A DNA stretch of 57,433 bases, taken from the NCBI GenBank assembly GCA_035651635.1, contig DASRFK010000076.1:1-57433 (forward strand), given 5' to 3'. This document shows positions 1-8,199 of the stretch, in pieces. Both the position numbers and the translations under genes were made by a program. The stretch is from JANXQE01 sp035651635 (GTDB lineage Bacteria; Verrucomicrobiota; Verrucomicrobiia; Limisphaerales; UBA8199). The notes beneath the pieces are model-generated. The model was not told where the DNA came from and did no database searches. It saw only the letters and a program-made list of their open reading frames with translations. The first letter of the stretch is position 1, and every line of letters starts with the position of its first letter.

Positions 1-1
1 C

Positions 2-100
2 ACAGATTCGGGGCGGCCGCAGATGGAAGGTGTCGGTTCAGCGGTCGACCATGGCACGGAACTGGCTCTCTATGACCTTCGCAAACTTGGGAACAACTGA
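2..100 (+). CDS. 3' end of an unidentified protein (5' end outside window)
   Basis: An open frame enters from the left edge and stops at TGA 98-100, giving 32 residues that end in LYDLRKLGNN. I see no recognisable domain in this tail. The CvpA-family gene follows 11 bases later on the same strand, so the two may be co-transcribed. Only the upstream sequence could identify the gene. Confidence 0.4.
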   Translation, partial: TDSGRPQMEGVGSAVDHGTELALYDLRKLGNN

Positions 101-111
101 GTTCTGGACCT

Positions 112-723
112 ATGAGCCTCGATAAGCTGCCAGTAAACGCCTTTGACTGCATTGTCATCGTAGTATTGGTCATTGGCCTGATGCGGGGACGGAAACAGGG
201 CATGTCTGAAGAGCTGATTGGGCTGGTGACATGGCTGGCCGTGGTGGTGGGGTGTGCATTCGTGTATGAACCTGCTGGTCAATGGTTTGCAAGTACGAGC
301 CCATTTAGTCTCCTGGCTTCCTTCATCATGGTGTATATCGCTGCGGCCCTGTTCATCCTGTCGGTTTTTGCGTTTTGCAGGTCGCGAATGGGCGGCAAGC
401 TGATTGGGAGCGACATTTTTGGACGGGCCGAATATTATTTGGGCATGGGTTCCGGGGTGGTACGGCTTTCTTGCATGTTGCTGGCGTTCTTGGCTTTGCT
501 CAATGCACGCTATTTCAGTCCGATGGAAGTTAGGGCCATGGAAGCCTTTCAGAACGATGTTTACGGGAGCAATTATTTCCCAACCTGGCACACCGCCCAG
601 GAAGTTGTTTTTGAGAAATCATTGTCAGGTCAATGGATTAAAGCCCATTTAGGATTTCTCCTGATCAAACCAACGCAACCCGAGGATAAGCAGTTCCACC
701 AAAAAGAAGCGAGTCTGCCCTAA
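112..723 (+). CDS. CvpA family membrane protein
   Basis: The 203-residue product has about four hydrophobic segments. They begin with an N-terminal run around residues 12-23 and continue with helices near 38-52, 65-85 and 115-130, which is the CvpA (colicin V production) topology. A conserved-looking GRKQGMSEELIG turn follows the first helix. Family members are inner-membrane proteins linked to envelope maintenance or export, but their biochemical role is not settled. The ATG lies 11 bases after the preceding stop, so it may be the second gene of an operon. Family assignment rests on topology and the N-terminal motif. Confidence 0.7.
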   Translation: MSLDKLPVNAFDCIVIVVLVIGLMRGRKQGMSEELIGLVTWLAVVVGCAFVYEPAGQWFASTSPFSLLASFIMVYIAAALFILSVFAFCRSRMGGKLIGSDIFGRAEYYLGMGSGVVRLSCMLLAFLALLNARYFSPMEVRAMEAFQNDVYGSNYFPTWHTAQEVVFEKSLSGQWIKAHLGFLLIKPTQPEDKQFHQKEASLP

Positions 724-1094
724 TTGATCTTGGAGAGAGAGCCCGAGGTCCAAATTTGGACGCGCATTGCGCGCCGATTGCAGCCACTGCAAGCATCGCC
801 GTCTGCCTCTCCTCCGCGGAAGATGAGCGGGCCTTTCCATGAACCGTGCGGCAACCCGAAGGTTTTGGAGTGCGCACGCTGTGCGGCGCTTTTCGGGATA
901 GCACCACCTCCGAAAGCGGCGCAGAGCGCCGCACTCCAAGACGCTGACGCGCCCTCCTGTGGCGGGTTCATGGTCCCAATGCAGGATCTGGCTATCGTGG
1001 AGGCTTTCGATGATCGACCCTCCCAAGCGTGCGAAGGGGTCTTCTTGATCTTCTGAACCTTTCCTGAAAGCCTAGCCGGCGACCTTTTGTAGTT
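724..1094. other. Intergenic region with no convincing gene
   Basis: These 371 bases between the cvpA-like gene and dnaG contain only low-quality open frames with no domain signal. The one structured feature is the imperfect inverted repeat at 865-940, described separately. I see no clear promoter or terminator. Confidence 0.5.
865..940. repeat. Imperfect inverted repeat, REP/MITE-like
   Basis: The left arm (865-897, TTGGAGTGCGCACGCTGTGC...) and the right arm (909-940) are near reverse complements, both built around GGAGTGCGGCGCTCTGCGCCGC with a short spacer. The transcript would form a strong hairpin. No other copy is in this window, so calling it part of a dispersed family is an inference. 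Confidence 0.6.
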
Positions 1095-2891
1095 ATGGCC
1101 GGCTTTTTTTCCCAAACCACCCTCGAACAAATCCGAGCCGCCAGCGACATCGTTGAAGTCATCGGCTCGTACATTCCGCTCAAACGCGCGGGGGCCAATT
1201 TCGTTGCGCTGTGCCCGTTTCACCGGGAGAAATCGCCCAGTTTCAACGTCAACCCGCATCTGCAGATCTTTCATTGCTTTGGCTGTCACAAAGGCGGCGA
1301 CGTGTTCAGCTTTGTCAAAGAGTTCGAGTCGGTGGACTTTCCGGAGGCAGTGCGTCGGCTGGCGGAACGGGCGCGCATCCCCCTTGAGTATCAGCAAGGC
1401 GGAGGGGACCAGCGGTTGCGCGGACTTAAGGAGAAGTTGCTGGAGATTCACGAGCAAATCACGCAACGGTGGCAAACGGCTCTCGCCAATGACGCCGCGG
1501 GACAGGTGGCGCGCGAGTACCTTGCACGGCGCGGCGTATCGGCCGAGGCAATCGAGTTGTTCCGCCTCGGATACGCGCCCGACGCGTGGGACGACACGGT
1601 CAATTGGAGCCGCGGCAAAGGTTACGAACCGGCGATGATGGAGCGAGCCGGGCTGATCCTGCACAAGCAGGAAAGCGACCGCTATTACGATCGGTTCCGG
1701 GGACGGCTGATGTTCCCGATTTGCGACGAGCAGGGCCGGGTAATTGGTTTCAGCGGGCGAGTCCTGGCAGGGGACGAAAAGTCCGCCAAGTATGTGAATT
1801 CACCTGAAACGCCGATCTTCACCAAGAGCAAAGTTTTCTTTGGCCTCGATAAATCCAAACGGGCCGTGCTCGAAGCTCAATCCGCGGTGGTGTGCGAAGG
1901 CCAACTGGACCTGATCGCGTGTTTCATGTCCGGCGTGCAAAATGTCGTGGCGCCGCAGGGCACCGCCTTCACCGGCGAACATGCGCGCATTCTTAAGCGT
2001 TACGCCGAGGAAGTGGTGCTGTGTTTCGATTCGGACCAGGCCGGTCAAAACGCGGCCGTGCGCTCGCTGGACCATTTGCTGGCTTCCGGCCTCGCGGTGC
2101 GAGTGGCGGTGATTCCATCGCCGGATGATCCGGACAGCTTTATTAAGGCGCATGGGGGCGCTGCGTTTAAGAAGCTCATCGATGAGGCCGCCGGGTTTTA
2201 CGATTTTTACCTGGACCGCCTGTGCCGTGAAAACGATGTGAGCAGCGACCGTGGCCGGCTTACGGTGCTGCGCGAGATGTCGGTTGCCGTGCTAAAGAGC
2301 GGCAACGTCGTCCTGATCGATAAGTACGCCCAAAAGACCGCCTTGCGTTTGGGCGTCACGCCCGACGCCGTGCGACTGGAATTCAAGAAGGCATCGGCGC
2401 CCCGGAATACCGGGCCTGAGCCCGATGAGGAAGCGACTGGCGCGCAGGAAGAGGCGGCGGCACGGCCAGGGCCGGTCGAATCACACTTACTGAAGTTGCT
2501 GCTGACGCAGGAAGACCTGGCGGGCTGGGCGGCGGCACACTTGGAGCCGAACTGGATCGAGCATCCTTTGGTTAAACAAGTGGTCCTGCTGAGGCTGGAA
2601 GCGGAGCGAAATCAGACCTGGCAAAATCTGGCGACATTCCTGGCGCACTGCCCCAGCCCCGAAATGCAAGCCCTCATCACGGAAGCGACGGCCGCCGAAC
2701 GACCGGTGCCCAATCCCGCACAGCAACTTAAAGACGTCGCTCTGCGCCTGCGGAACCAATTCATTACACGTCAAATGACGGGCTTGCTCCAGCAATTGCA
2801 TCAACCCGGGATCAGTGAGGAGGAACGTTTAGTACTGTTACGCCGCCAACAAGAGTTGCGCGTGTCGAAAGCGCAGCCGTTTGGGGGATAG
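1095..2891 (+). CDS. dnaG: DNA primase DnaG
   Basis: The product synthesises RNA primers for replication forks. Its 598 residues are normal for DnaG. The N-terminal zinc-binding domain is complete, with the CHCC ligands at C40, H43, C61 and C64 (CPFH and CFGC). The catalytic core with its TOPRIM fold follows, showing the acidic motif VVCEGQLD and the metal-binding CFDSDQAG. A helical C-terminal region, where DnaB helicase binds in the family, completes the protein. The start MAGFFSQTTLEQIRAASDIV matches the usual primase N-terminus. It stands alone, with no rpoD or dnaB next to it. A stop near 2891 is followed directly by repetitive palindromic DNA. Confidence 0.96.
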   Translation: MAGFFSQTTLEQIRAASDIVEVIGSYIPLKRAGANFVALCPFHREKSPSFNVNPHLQIFHCFGCHKGGDVFSFVKEFESVDFPEAVRRLAERARIPLEYQQGGGDQRLRGLKEKLLEIHEQITQRWQTALANDAAGQVAREYLARRGVSAEAIELFRLGYAPDAWDDTVNWSRGKGYEPAMMERAGLILHKQESDRYYDRFRGRLMFPICDEQGRVIGFSGRVLAGDEKSAKYVNSPETPIFTKSKVFFGLDKSKRAVLEAQSAVVCEGQLDLIACFMSGVQNVVAPQGTAFTGEHARILKRYAEEVVLCFDSDQAGQNAAVRSLDHLLASGLAVRVAVIPSPDDPDSFIKAHGGAAFKKLIDEAAGFYDFYLDRLCRENDVSSDRGRLTVLREMSVAVLKSGNVVLIDKYAQKTALRLGVTPDAVRLEFKKASAPRNTGPEPDEEATGAQEEAAARPGPVESHLLKLLLTQEDLAGWAAAHLEPNWIEHPLVKQVVLLRLEAERNQTWQNLATFLAHCPSPEMQALITEATAAERPVPNPAQQLKDVALRLRNQFITRQMTGLLQQLHQPGISEEERLVLLRRQQELRVSKAQPFGG

Positions 2892-2935
2892 GAAGCGCGC
2901 CTTTGGCGCTTGGGGGATTTGGTTTCGGTGGCGGT

Positions 2936-3075
2936 CCTAGGGCTGGCGCCCTAGGCTGGTATGAAGGGCGCCGTTGGCGCCAAGGCGAGGGACCAGGGTT
3001 GCCGACCGGTCGTACGTTCCCGCGCGACACGACGCCAACGGCGTCGCTCATACCAGCCTAGGCCGGCGGCCTAGG
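2936..3075. repeat. R3: REP-like palindrome pair in inverted orientation
   Basis: Two divergent units flank a central spacer. The unit at 3031-3075 is hairpin GACGCCAACGGCGTC, linker GCTCATACCAGC, then hairpin CCTAGGCCGGCGGCCTAGG. The unit at 2936-2981 is the reverse arrangement (CCTAGGGCTGGCGCCCTAGG, CTGGTATGA, GGCGCCGTTGGCGCC). The same architecture recurs at 39563-39800. The block lies just upstream of an IS200-like transposase remnant, as expected for REP sequences handled by RAYT-type enzymes. Confidence 0.75.
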
Positions 3076-3148
3076 AACGCCGCGGAATTTCCGCTTGCGG
3101 GCCGACGGCCAGCCTCATATACAAACGTTGTTAAACAAAGGATGCCTT

Positions 3149-3289
3149 ATGCCACAATCATTGAGTTTGGTCATCCTACATCTGGTGTTCAGCACCAAAG
3201 ACCATCATAAATGGCTCGACGCTCCCGTGGCACCACGAATGTATGGTTACCTGGCCACCGTCACTCGCGACTGCGGGTGTGAGGCTTAG
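3149..3289 (+). pseudogene. Truncated IS200-like (Y1/RAYT-type) transposase
   Basis: The 46-residue reading frame begins MPQSLSLVILHLVFSTKD and continues to YLATVTRDCGCEA. This is the typical N-terminus of the small IS200/IS605-like Y1 transposases (PF01797 family, normally about 140-150 residues). The frame ends just before the part that would carry the HUH metal-binding motif and the catalytic tyrosine, so the product cannot be active. The break lies directly against the 3' end of the convergent YihY gene (its stop complement is 3290-3292). R3 palindromes sit immediately upstream, supporting a dead REP-associated transposase. The family call is from memory of the N-terminal motif. Confidence 0.75.
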
Positions 3290-4390
3290 CTATTTTTGCA
3301 CGAGGGTATGCTCGGCCATCCGGCGGTACAGTTTCAAACCTTTGCGCACGGTTTTGAATTGCAGCAGAGTTCCGGCAACGAACCCGGCCGTGAGCATCAG
3401 CGACATCACCCCAAGGGCGTCTCTGGCTAAAACGTCGCCGGGAGAACGGACCGGCGCCGACTTGGGCCCATTCCGGCTGGTACTGGGTATAGCCAGGCCC
3501 TGCTCCGCGCGTTCGTTCGTCGTCACGGGGACAGCATAGTCACTGGGTCGAACGACCGCACCGGTGCGTCTGGCATAAACTTGCGTGAATTCGGCGCCAA
3601 AAAATAAAATTACCGAGGCATAGTAAACCCACATAAGAATCACAATCACCGAACCGGCGGCGCCGTAGGCTGAACTGGTGCTTTGGCGTCCCAGGTACAG
3701 GCCCAGCAGAATTTTGCCGATGCTGAAAAGCAGGGTCGTGAGCATGGCGCCGATCCAAACCTTGCTCCAGGGGACATGGACATCGGGCAGGTACTTGAAG
3801 ATCATGGCAAAGAGCACCGTGACTACGCTGAACGAGACCACAAAATCCAGGATGTGCGCCAGCCAGCCGGCGAGCGGAAGGCTATTGCCCAGATGGGAGG
3901 TGAAGGCGGCCAGCGCAGTGGAAATCGCCATCGACACCAGCAACAGGAAACCGATGCCCAAAACCATCGAGAAAGATAAAAACCGGGTGCGGATCTGGTT
4001 CCAGATGCTGACGCCCGGCTTGGTTTTTACCTTCCAGATGGTGTTCAAAGAATCCTGCAGCTGCCCAAACACACCGGCAGCGCCGAACAGCAAGGCCACA
4101 AGCCCGATGATGGTCGTCACGAGACTGGTTCCTTTTCGTTGCGCAGACATCATGGATTCGACCATTCCGGCCGCGCCTTCCCCAAGCATGGCGCGCAACT
4201 GCTGCTCGATTTGATGGCGCACCGAGTCGACACCGAAAGCCAGGCCGGCCAATCCGACTACAATCGCCAGCAAAGGACCAATTGAGAAAATGGCGTAGTA
4301 CGCCAGCGCCGCGCTTAAGCGAAGCGCCCGGTCCTCGCCGAACTCATTGAACGTGTCTTTTAAAATGCTCCAGAGACTTTTAATGCGCAT
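3290..4390 (-). CDS. YihY/BrkB family inner-membrane protein
   Basis: The 366-residue product has the YihY/virulence factor BrkB pattern. An amphipathic start (LKDTFNEFGEDRALRLSAAL) leads into AYYAIFSIGPLLAIVVGLAG, and six hydrophobic segments follow. The region around residues 113-135 (GQLQDSLNTIW) is the usual conserved loop. The family was once called ribonuclease BN, a name now regarded as wrong; its true function is unclear, with links to envelope integrity. The C-terminal tail of about 80 residues ends in another membrane segment, which is longer than typical. It is divergent from the DUF1469/DUF3618 gene, sharing a 158-base upstream region. YihY and DUF1469 genes are frequent neighbours. 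Confidence 0.88.
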   Translation of the reverse strand: MRIKSLWSILKDTFNEFGEDRALRLSAALAYYAIFSIGPLLAIVVGLAGLAFGVDSVRHQIEQQLRAMLGEGAAGMVESMMSAQRKGTSLVTTIIGLVALLFGAAGVFGQLQDSLNTIWKVKTKPGVSIWNQIRTRFLSFSMVLGIGFLLLVSMAISTALAAFTSHLGNSLPLAGWLAHILDFVVSFSVVTVLFAMIFKYLPDVHVPWSKVWIGAMLTTLLFSIGKILLGLYLGRQSTSSAYGAAGSVIVILMWVYYASVILFFGAEFTQVYARRTGAVVRPSDYAVPVTTNERAEQGLAIPSTSRNGPKSAPVRSPGDVLARDALGVMSLMLTAGFVAGTLLQFKTVRKGLKLYRRMAEHTLVQK

Positions 4391-4548
4391 GACCGTCCTC
4401 CTTCCGTGTGAACTTAATCGGATTCGCCAGATTCCGCCACGCCGCGCAACCGCTCCGAGCTAAGGATTTAACCCCAGCGGGCTCCAGTTCCTGCCCCGTT
4501 GCCAAGCGGGGCGGCCAGTGCGATGATCTGCGCAAGGGAGACTCTGAA

Positions 4549-5208
4549 ATGGCCAATGTCAAAGACCCATCCATCGCCGGCCTGTTCAGCGAGGCACGCC
4601 GGTCCACCCAAACATTCATTCACGAGGAGATTGAGTTGGCTAAGGCCGAATTCTCCGAAAAGGCGATCCGTTACCGTGAGGCAATGGCGCGAGCCGGCGC
4701 GGGTGCTTTCATCCTCTATGGCGCGGTCATCGTGCTCTTGACCGGGCTTGGCTGGCTGGCGTCGTTTTTGTTTCAAACTCTTGGCCTGGACTCGATGCCG
4801 GCCCGGACCGCGGGTTTTGGCAGTGTGGGAATATTGGTGATAATCGTCGGCAGCCTGGTCTTGTTGAAGGGAATAAGTGCTCTGTCGCGCACCTCAGTCG
4901 TCCCGGAGAAAACGTTGGATACGCTCCCACACTTCAAAGGACTTCAGGCGCAATCCAGAGCGGCGACGGGTCAGCCGGGTGGCTCGCGACGGGCCGCGAA
5001 GCAAATCGAGTCCGAAATCGTGGCCACCGAGGAGCGCCTGGGCAAACACCTGGAAGCGCTGGCCGGACGCCTGAGTCCAACGCGTTACTTGCGCGCCGCG
5101 AGCATCCGCGTTAAGGCCAACCCGGTCCGTTGGAACCTGGCGGCATTGGCAAGCGGTTTTGCCGGCAGCGTCTGGTTCGTGCGCAAGCTGCGGAAGTCGT
5201 TCGATTAA
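4549..5208 (+). CDS. DUF1469 (phage-holin-like) membrane protein with a DUF3618-like tail
   Basis: I start the gene at ATG 4549 because AGGGAG lies about eight bases upstream and the N-terminus MANVKDPSIAGLFSEARRS then fits the family. An upstream in-frame extension to 4408 has no support. The 219-residue product has an N-terminal amphipathic helix, then two long hydrophobic segments (about residues 48-75 and 85-108), the DUF1469/PF07332 layout. The C-terminal part carries QIESEIVATEERLGKHLEAL followed by GRLSP, which closely resembles DUF3618, usually encoded by a separate neighbouring gene. This looks like a fusion of two normally adjacent genes. Both are small inner-membrane proteins of unknown function, often stress-linked. 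Confidence 0.8.
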   Translation: MANVKDPSIAGLFSEARRSTQTFIHEEIELAKAEFSEKAIRYREAMARAGAGAFILYGAVIVLLTGLGWLASFLFQTLGLDSMPARTAGFGSVGILVIIVGSLVLLKGISALSRTSVVPEKTLDTLPHFKGLQAQSRAATGQPGGSRRAAKQIESEIVATEERLGKHLEALAGRLSPTRYLRAASIRVKANPVRWNLAALASGFAGSVWFVRKLRKSFD

Positions 5209-7580
5209 CGCATCGGTATGCCTTCGGTTGCCAGCGAGGCCTTCACCAGGATAAAAAGATCGCTGCGCACCTGCTCCCAGTTCTCTGATTGATCCGTCCA
5301 GGCCCGCAGTTCGTAACTGGCGGTGCCGTTGTTCAGATTGGTCAGCAGCGTTTGAACGGGGCCATCCTTGGCCACCAGCGGATGACCTCCAGCGACGCGC
5401 CGCAACACATCCATCACCCTGCGCGGTTCAATTTCCGAAGCGACCGCGACCGGCATGCTGATTAGGCGTCGGCGCTGGGAAAAAGTCCAATTGGTGACCG
5501 GGTCGGAAATCAGTTTGGCATTGGGGACGATAATCTCCGAACCGTTGGACGTGCGCACGATGCTGGCCCGGATCCCGATCCGTTTAACCACCCCTTCGGT
5601 ATTGTCCAGCTGGATGACATCGCCCACTTTGACCGGCCGTTCGAAAAGCAAAATGATGCCGGAGACGAAATTGTTGACGATGTTCTGCATCCCAAACCCG
5701 AGGCCGACTCCGAAAGCGCCCGCCAGGATCGTTAACTTGGTGAGGTTAAATCCGAGCATGGCCAGGGCGATGAGAAATCCGACCAACAGAATGACGTAGT
5801 GAAGCGTCTTGGAGATCGAGTAATGCAGCCCGGGCGCCATGCGCACATGCGGGTAAACCTCTTCTTCCAGCACAAAACGCAGCAGACGCGACACAAGGAA
5901 TGCACCCCAGAGAACGGCCGCAAATAACAACACGTGGCCGACGGTGAAATTGAGAGTCCCGATGACGATCCGGGCGCCCACGGCCGTCCGCAGCGCGTTT
6001 GCCAGCGACTGCCTCAAAGCCAGTTTCTCCAGCACGTAAAAGGTCCACGCAGCCACGGCGACCCATTGCAAGACGCGGCCCACCCAGGCGGTCAGCAACG
6101 CGGTATGGCTGCGGACCATGCCCAGCCGCGCCAGCGGCGACACTGTCAGTAGCACCGTCACCAGGGCTTCACCGACCCTGATGGCCGCGTACAGGACCAA
6201 CGCCAGGTAAGCGGCGGAGAAGGTCACGTTCCCCACCAGGCTGCTGAGCCGGCCATATCCCACCAGGTTGCACAACAGAACTCCCCCCAGGAGCGCGGCA
6301 GCGAGCCGAAGACTGGCCAAAAGGATCTTGCGCGAAAGCGCCGAAGTATTGAGGAATTGCCCCGCGCGGCGCCGGCCCAGGAGCACGAGGCAATAAATGA
6401 ACCCAGCCAGTGTCTCGGGCAGGAAGAGCAGCCGCCACATGGCCGGCTGCGAAGCGGCCACCGTGCGCAATTGGTCGATCAGGTACAGACAAGCCAGCAC
6501 ATTCAGGGTTCCAAACAGGCTCGGGGCCAGTAACCGGCGCAGCACCATCAAGGCCGGGATTACCGCCAGGGCGCCCAAAATCGACCAAAGCAGACGAGGT
6601 GCCTCCGAATAGATCCACGGACTGGCGAGCAACGCGATCAGCAGCGCGCTGGCCACTGGCGCGCCAAGGCTCCGGGCCGTCGGTTCCAACGTCTCATTGG
6701 TCAGGCTCAGAATGCTCAGTTTGCGATGCGCGCGCGCCAGCACCACTGCCAGCGCTACGAACAGGAGCAGCTGCAAGAGCATTCTCTCGCCCCGGCGCGC
6801 AATGTAGGAACGCAGTTCCTTCGACTGTCGGTCGAGCGAGTGCTGGCCTTGGGTCGTGAGCGTCTGCGGAGCGTCGTGGCGAAGTTCACCGCTCCACAAA
6901 GGCGGGCTGTCACGCACAAACAAATGGCGCATGATTTGGTTGCGCGCCTGGTCGATGGCGTTGATCGATTCCTGCACCCGGGTTTGCTCCTCAGTCACCC
7001 GGCTTTGCAACCGGAGCGCCTGGGTCAACTGCTGATTGACTTGTTCGTGGGCTTTTTTGATTTCCTCCAAAACGGAGTCGACGCGCTGGAGCAGTTCCGG
7101 TGGAGCGTCGGCGGGGGTGAGGGCTTTGCGTGTCTGTTCCCACGAACGGGCGATCTGATCCAAATGCTGGGCATTGCCCTGAAGTTGTTTGGCGTGACGG
7201 GTTAGGCTGCGGTTCCCTTCGGCCAGCTCCTCGCTGAGGCCGCGCCAGCTGTTCTCCAGGCGGCCGAAAAGCTCCAGCGAAGTGCTGTGCGCCAAAATGC
7301 GCGCGTTTTCTTCCGACCGCGCGCCGATTTCTTCAGTGACCACGGGCAGTTGTTGTTCGATAGCCGTGATGCCCGGGTCCGAAGTCGATTCGGCCTCGAT
7401 GGCTCGAATGCTTGAAAGCGTCGATTCCGATTGGGCGGCGATTTCGGTAGTGGCGATGGGAACGGCGTTGGTCGCGGCTGCGGGGGGGGCGTTGGTCATG
7501 GGTGAAGCGCCTGCGGACATTTGGCGAATGCCCGCTAAAATTACCCACACCAGCGACAATTTTAAGAGTCGATGCATCAA
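5205..7580 (-). CDS. Large MscS-family mechanosensitive channel (MscK-like)
   Basis: The 791-residue product has an N-terminal signal sequence and a periplasmic coiled-coil-rich region (about residues 25-250). About ten membrane segments follow, then the conserved MscS pore at the C-terminus. From residue 624 the pore helix reads GVGLGFGMQNIVNNFVSGII, followed by the beta domain with ERPVKVGDVIQLDNTEGVVKRIG, all diagnostic. Such channels release solutes on hypo-osmotic shock; the large MscK-type versions may respond to ions as well. Its stop codon overlaps that of the convergent DUF1469 gene (TTAA at 5205-5208), leaving no space for a terminator between them. Family call is secure; gating properties cannot be read from sequence. 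Confidence 0.93.
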   Translation of the reverse strand: MMHRLLKLSLVWVILAGIRQMSAGASPMTNAPPAAATNAVPIATTEIAAQSESTLSSIRAIEAESTSDPGITAIEQQLPVVTEEIGARSEENARILAHSTSLELFGRLENSWRGLSEELAEGNRSLTRHAKQLQGNAQHLDQIARSWEQTRKALTPADAPPELLQRVDSVLEEIKKAHEQVNQQLTQALRLQSRVTEEQTRVQESINAIDQARNQIMRHLFVRDSPPLWSGELRHDAPQTLTTQGQHSLDRQSKELRSYIARRGERMLLQLLLFVALAVVLARAHRKLSILSLTNETLEPTARSLGAPVASALLIALLASPWIYSEAPRLLWSILGALAVIPALMVLRRLLAPSLFGTLNVLACLYLIDQLRTVAASQPAMWRLLFLPETLAGFIYCLVLLGRRRAGQFLNTSALSRKILLASLRLAAALLGGVLLCNLVGYGRLSSLVGNVTFSAAYLALVLYAAIRVGEALVTVLLTVSPLARLGMVRSHTALLTAWVGRVLQWVAVAAWTFYVLEKLALRQSLANALRTAVGARIVIGTLNFTVGHVLLFAAVLWGAFLVSRLLRFVLEEEVYPHVRMAPGLHYSISKTLHYVILLVGFLIALAMLGFNLTKLTILAGAFGVGLGFGMQNIVNNFVSGIILLFERPVKVGDVIQLDNTEGVVKRIGIRASIVRTSNGSEIIVPNAKLISDPVTNWTFSQRRRLISMPVAVASEIEPRRVMDVLRRVAGGHPLVAKDGPVQTLLTNLNNGTASYELRAWTDQSENWEQVRSDLFILVKASLATEGIPMR

Positions 7581-7587
7581 ATTTTGA

Positions 7588-8199
7588 TTTCTCTGTCGCG
7601 TAAAATACGCTCGGTCCGCCGCGGATGAAACAGAGGTACTTTCCTCCCTTTAGCCGGCTCGGGTTTATACCCCATACAAGAATGGGCGCTTCCGATCTAG
7701 GAGTGAATATATGCTTGGGGGTCGTGCTGCGTGCGTTGGGAACTCAAGGGAAGCGGCACGGGTTAGGGAGTGAGCCCCGAAGAATGTCCCGCCCTGGCGC
7801 TGGGTCGCTGTGTCCGAATAGGAACAGCAGCGATTGCTAGGCTAGGCGCGCTTTTTGTGCCGGCACGGTGTTTTGGGGTGTTCACCATGCCTGCTGAAAG
7901 GCGCCCGCTTAGCTTGGCGTTAGCGTCAGCGGCGGGCTTAAAATTCAGGGATCCCTGTTAAGGAGCGCCAGAATTGCCACGAATTCGCTCGGACCCCGAC
8001 GAAGTTTTTTTAGGCAACCGCGATCCGATTTCCTTCCGGCGCCGAATATTGATCGCGACCTGCATTTCCGAGCTCGCGCAATTCCGACCCTCCGGGCTGC
8101 CCACATGTAAATGGGGATATCGTTCCGGGGGTCTTGCGACCCCCGGCACTGTCTGTGAACCCTTGCGGGTTGAGGCAATCCCCGCACGCTGGCGATTAC
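7588..8199. other. Gene-free stretch of about 600 bases
   Basis: I see no convincing coding region between the channel gene and the BON-domain gene. The short open frames here have no recognisable domains or ribosome sites. The strand leading into 7580 should hold the channel promoter. The right side holds two hairpins, listed separately. Confidence 0.5.
8125..8171 (-). terminator. Pair of hairpins with TTGC loops downstream of the BON-domain gene
   Basis: CCGGGGGTC (8125-8133), loop TTGC, GACCCCCGG (8138-8146) is a perfect nine-pair stem. A second hairpin, AACCC-TTGC-GGGTT, lies at about 8158-8171. Both come shortly after the BON gene stop on the minus strand. There is no T-run, so a standard intrinsic terminator is unlikely; transcript 3'-end protection or a REP-like element are alternatives. 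Confidence 0.4.

Noticed and set aside
720..1664. A 314-residue minus-strand frame spanning the intergenic region and dnaG start
   Set aside because: It runs through the primase zinc domain coding region and across an inverted repeat, with no protein features.
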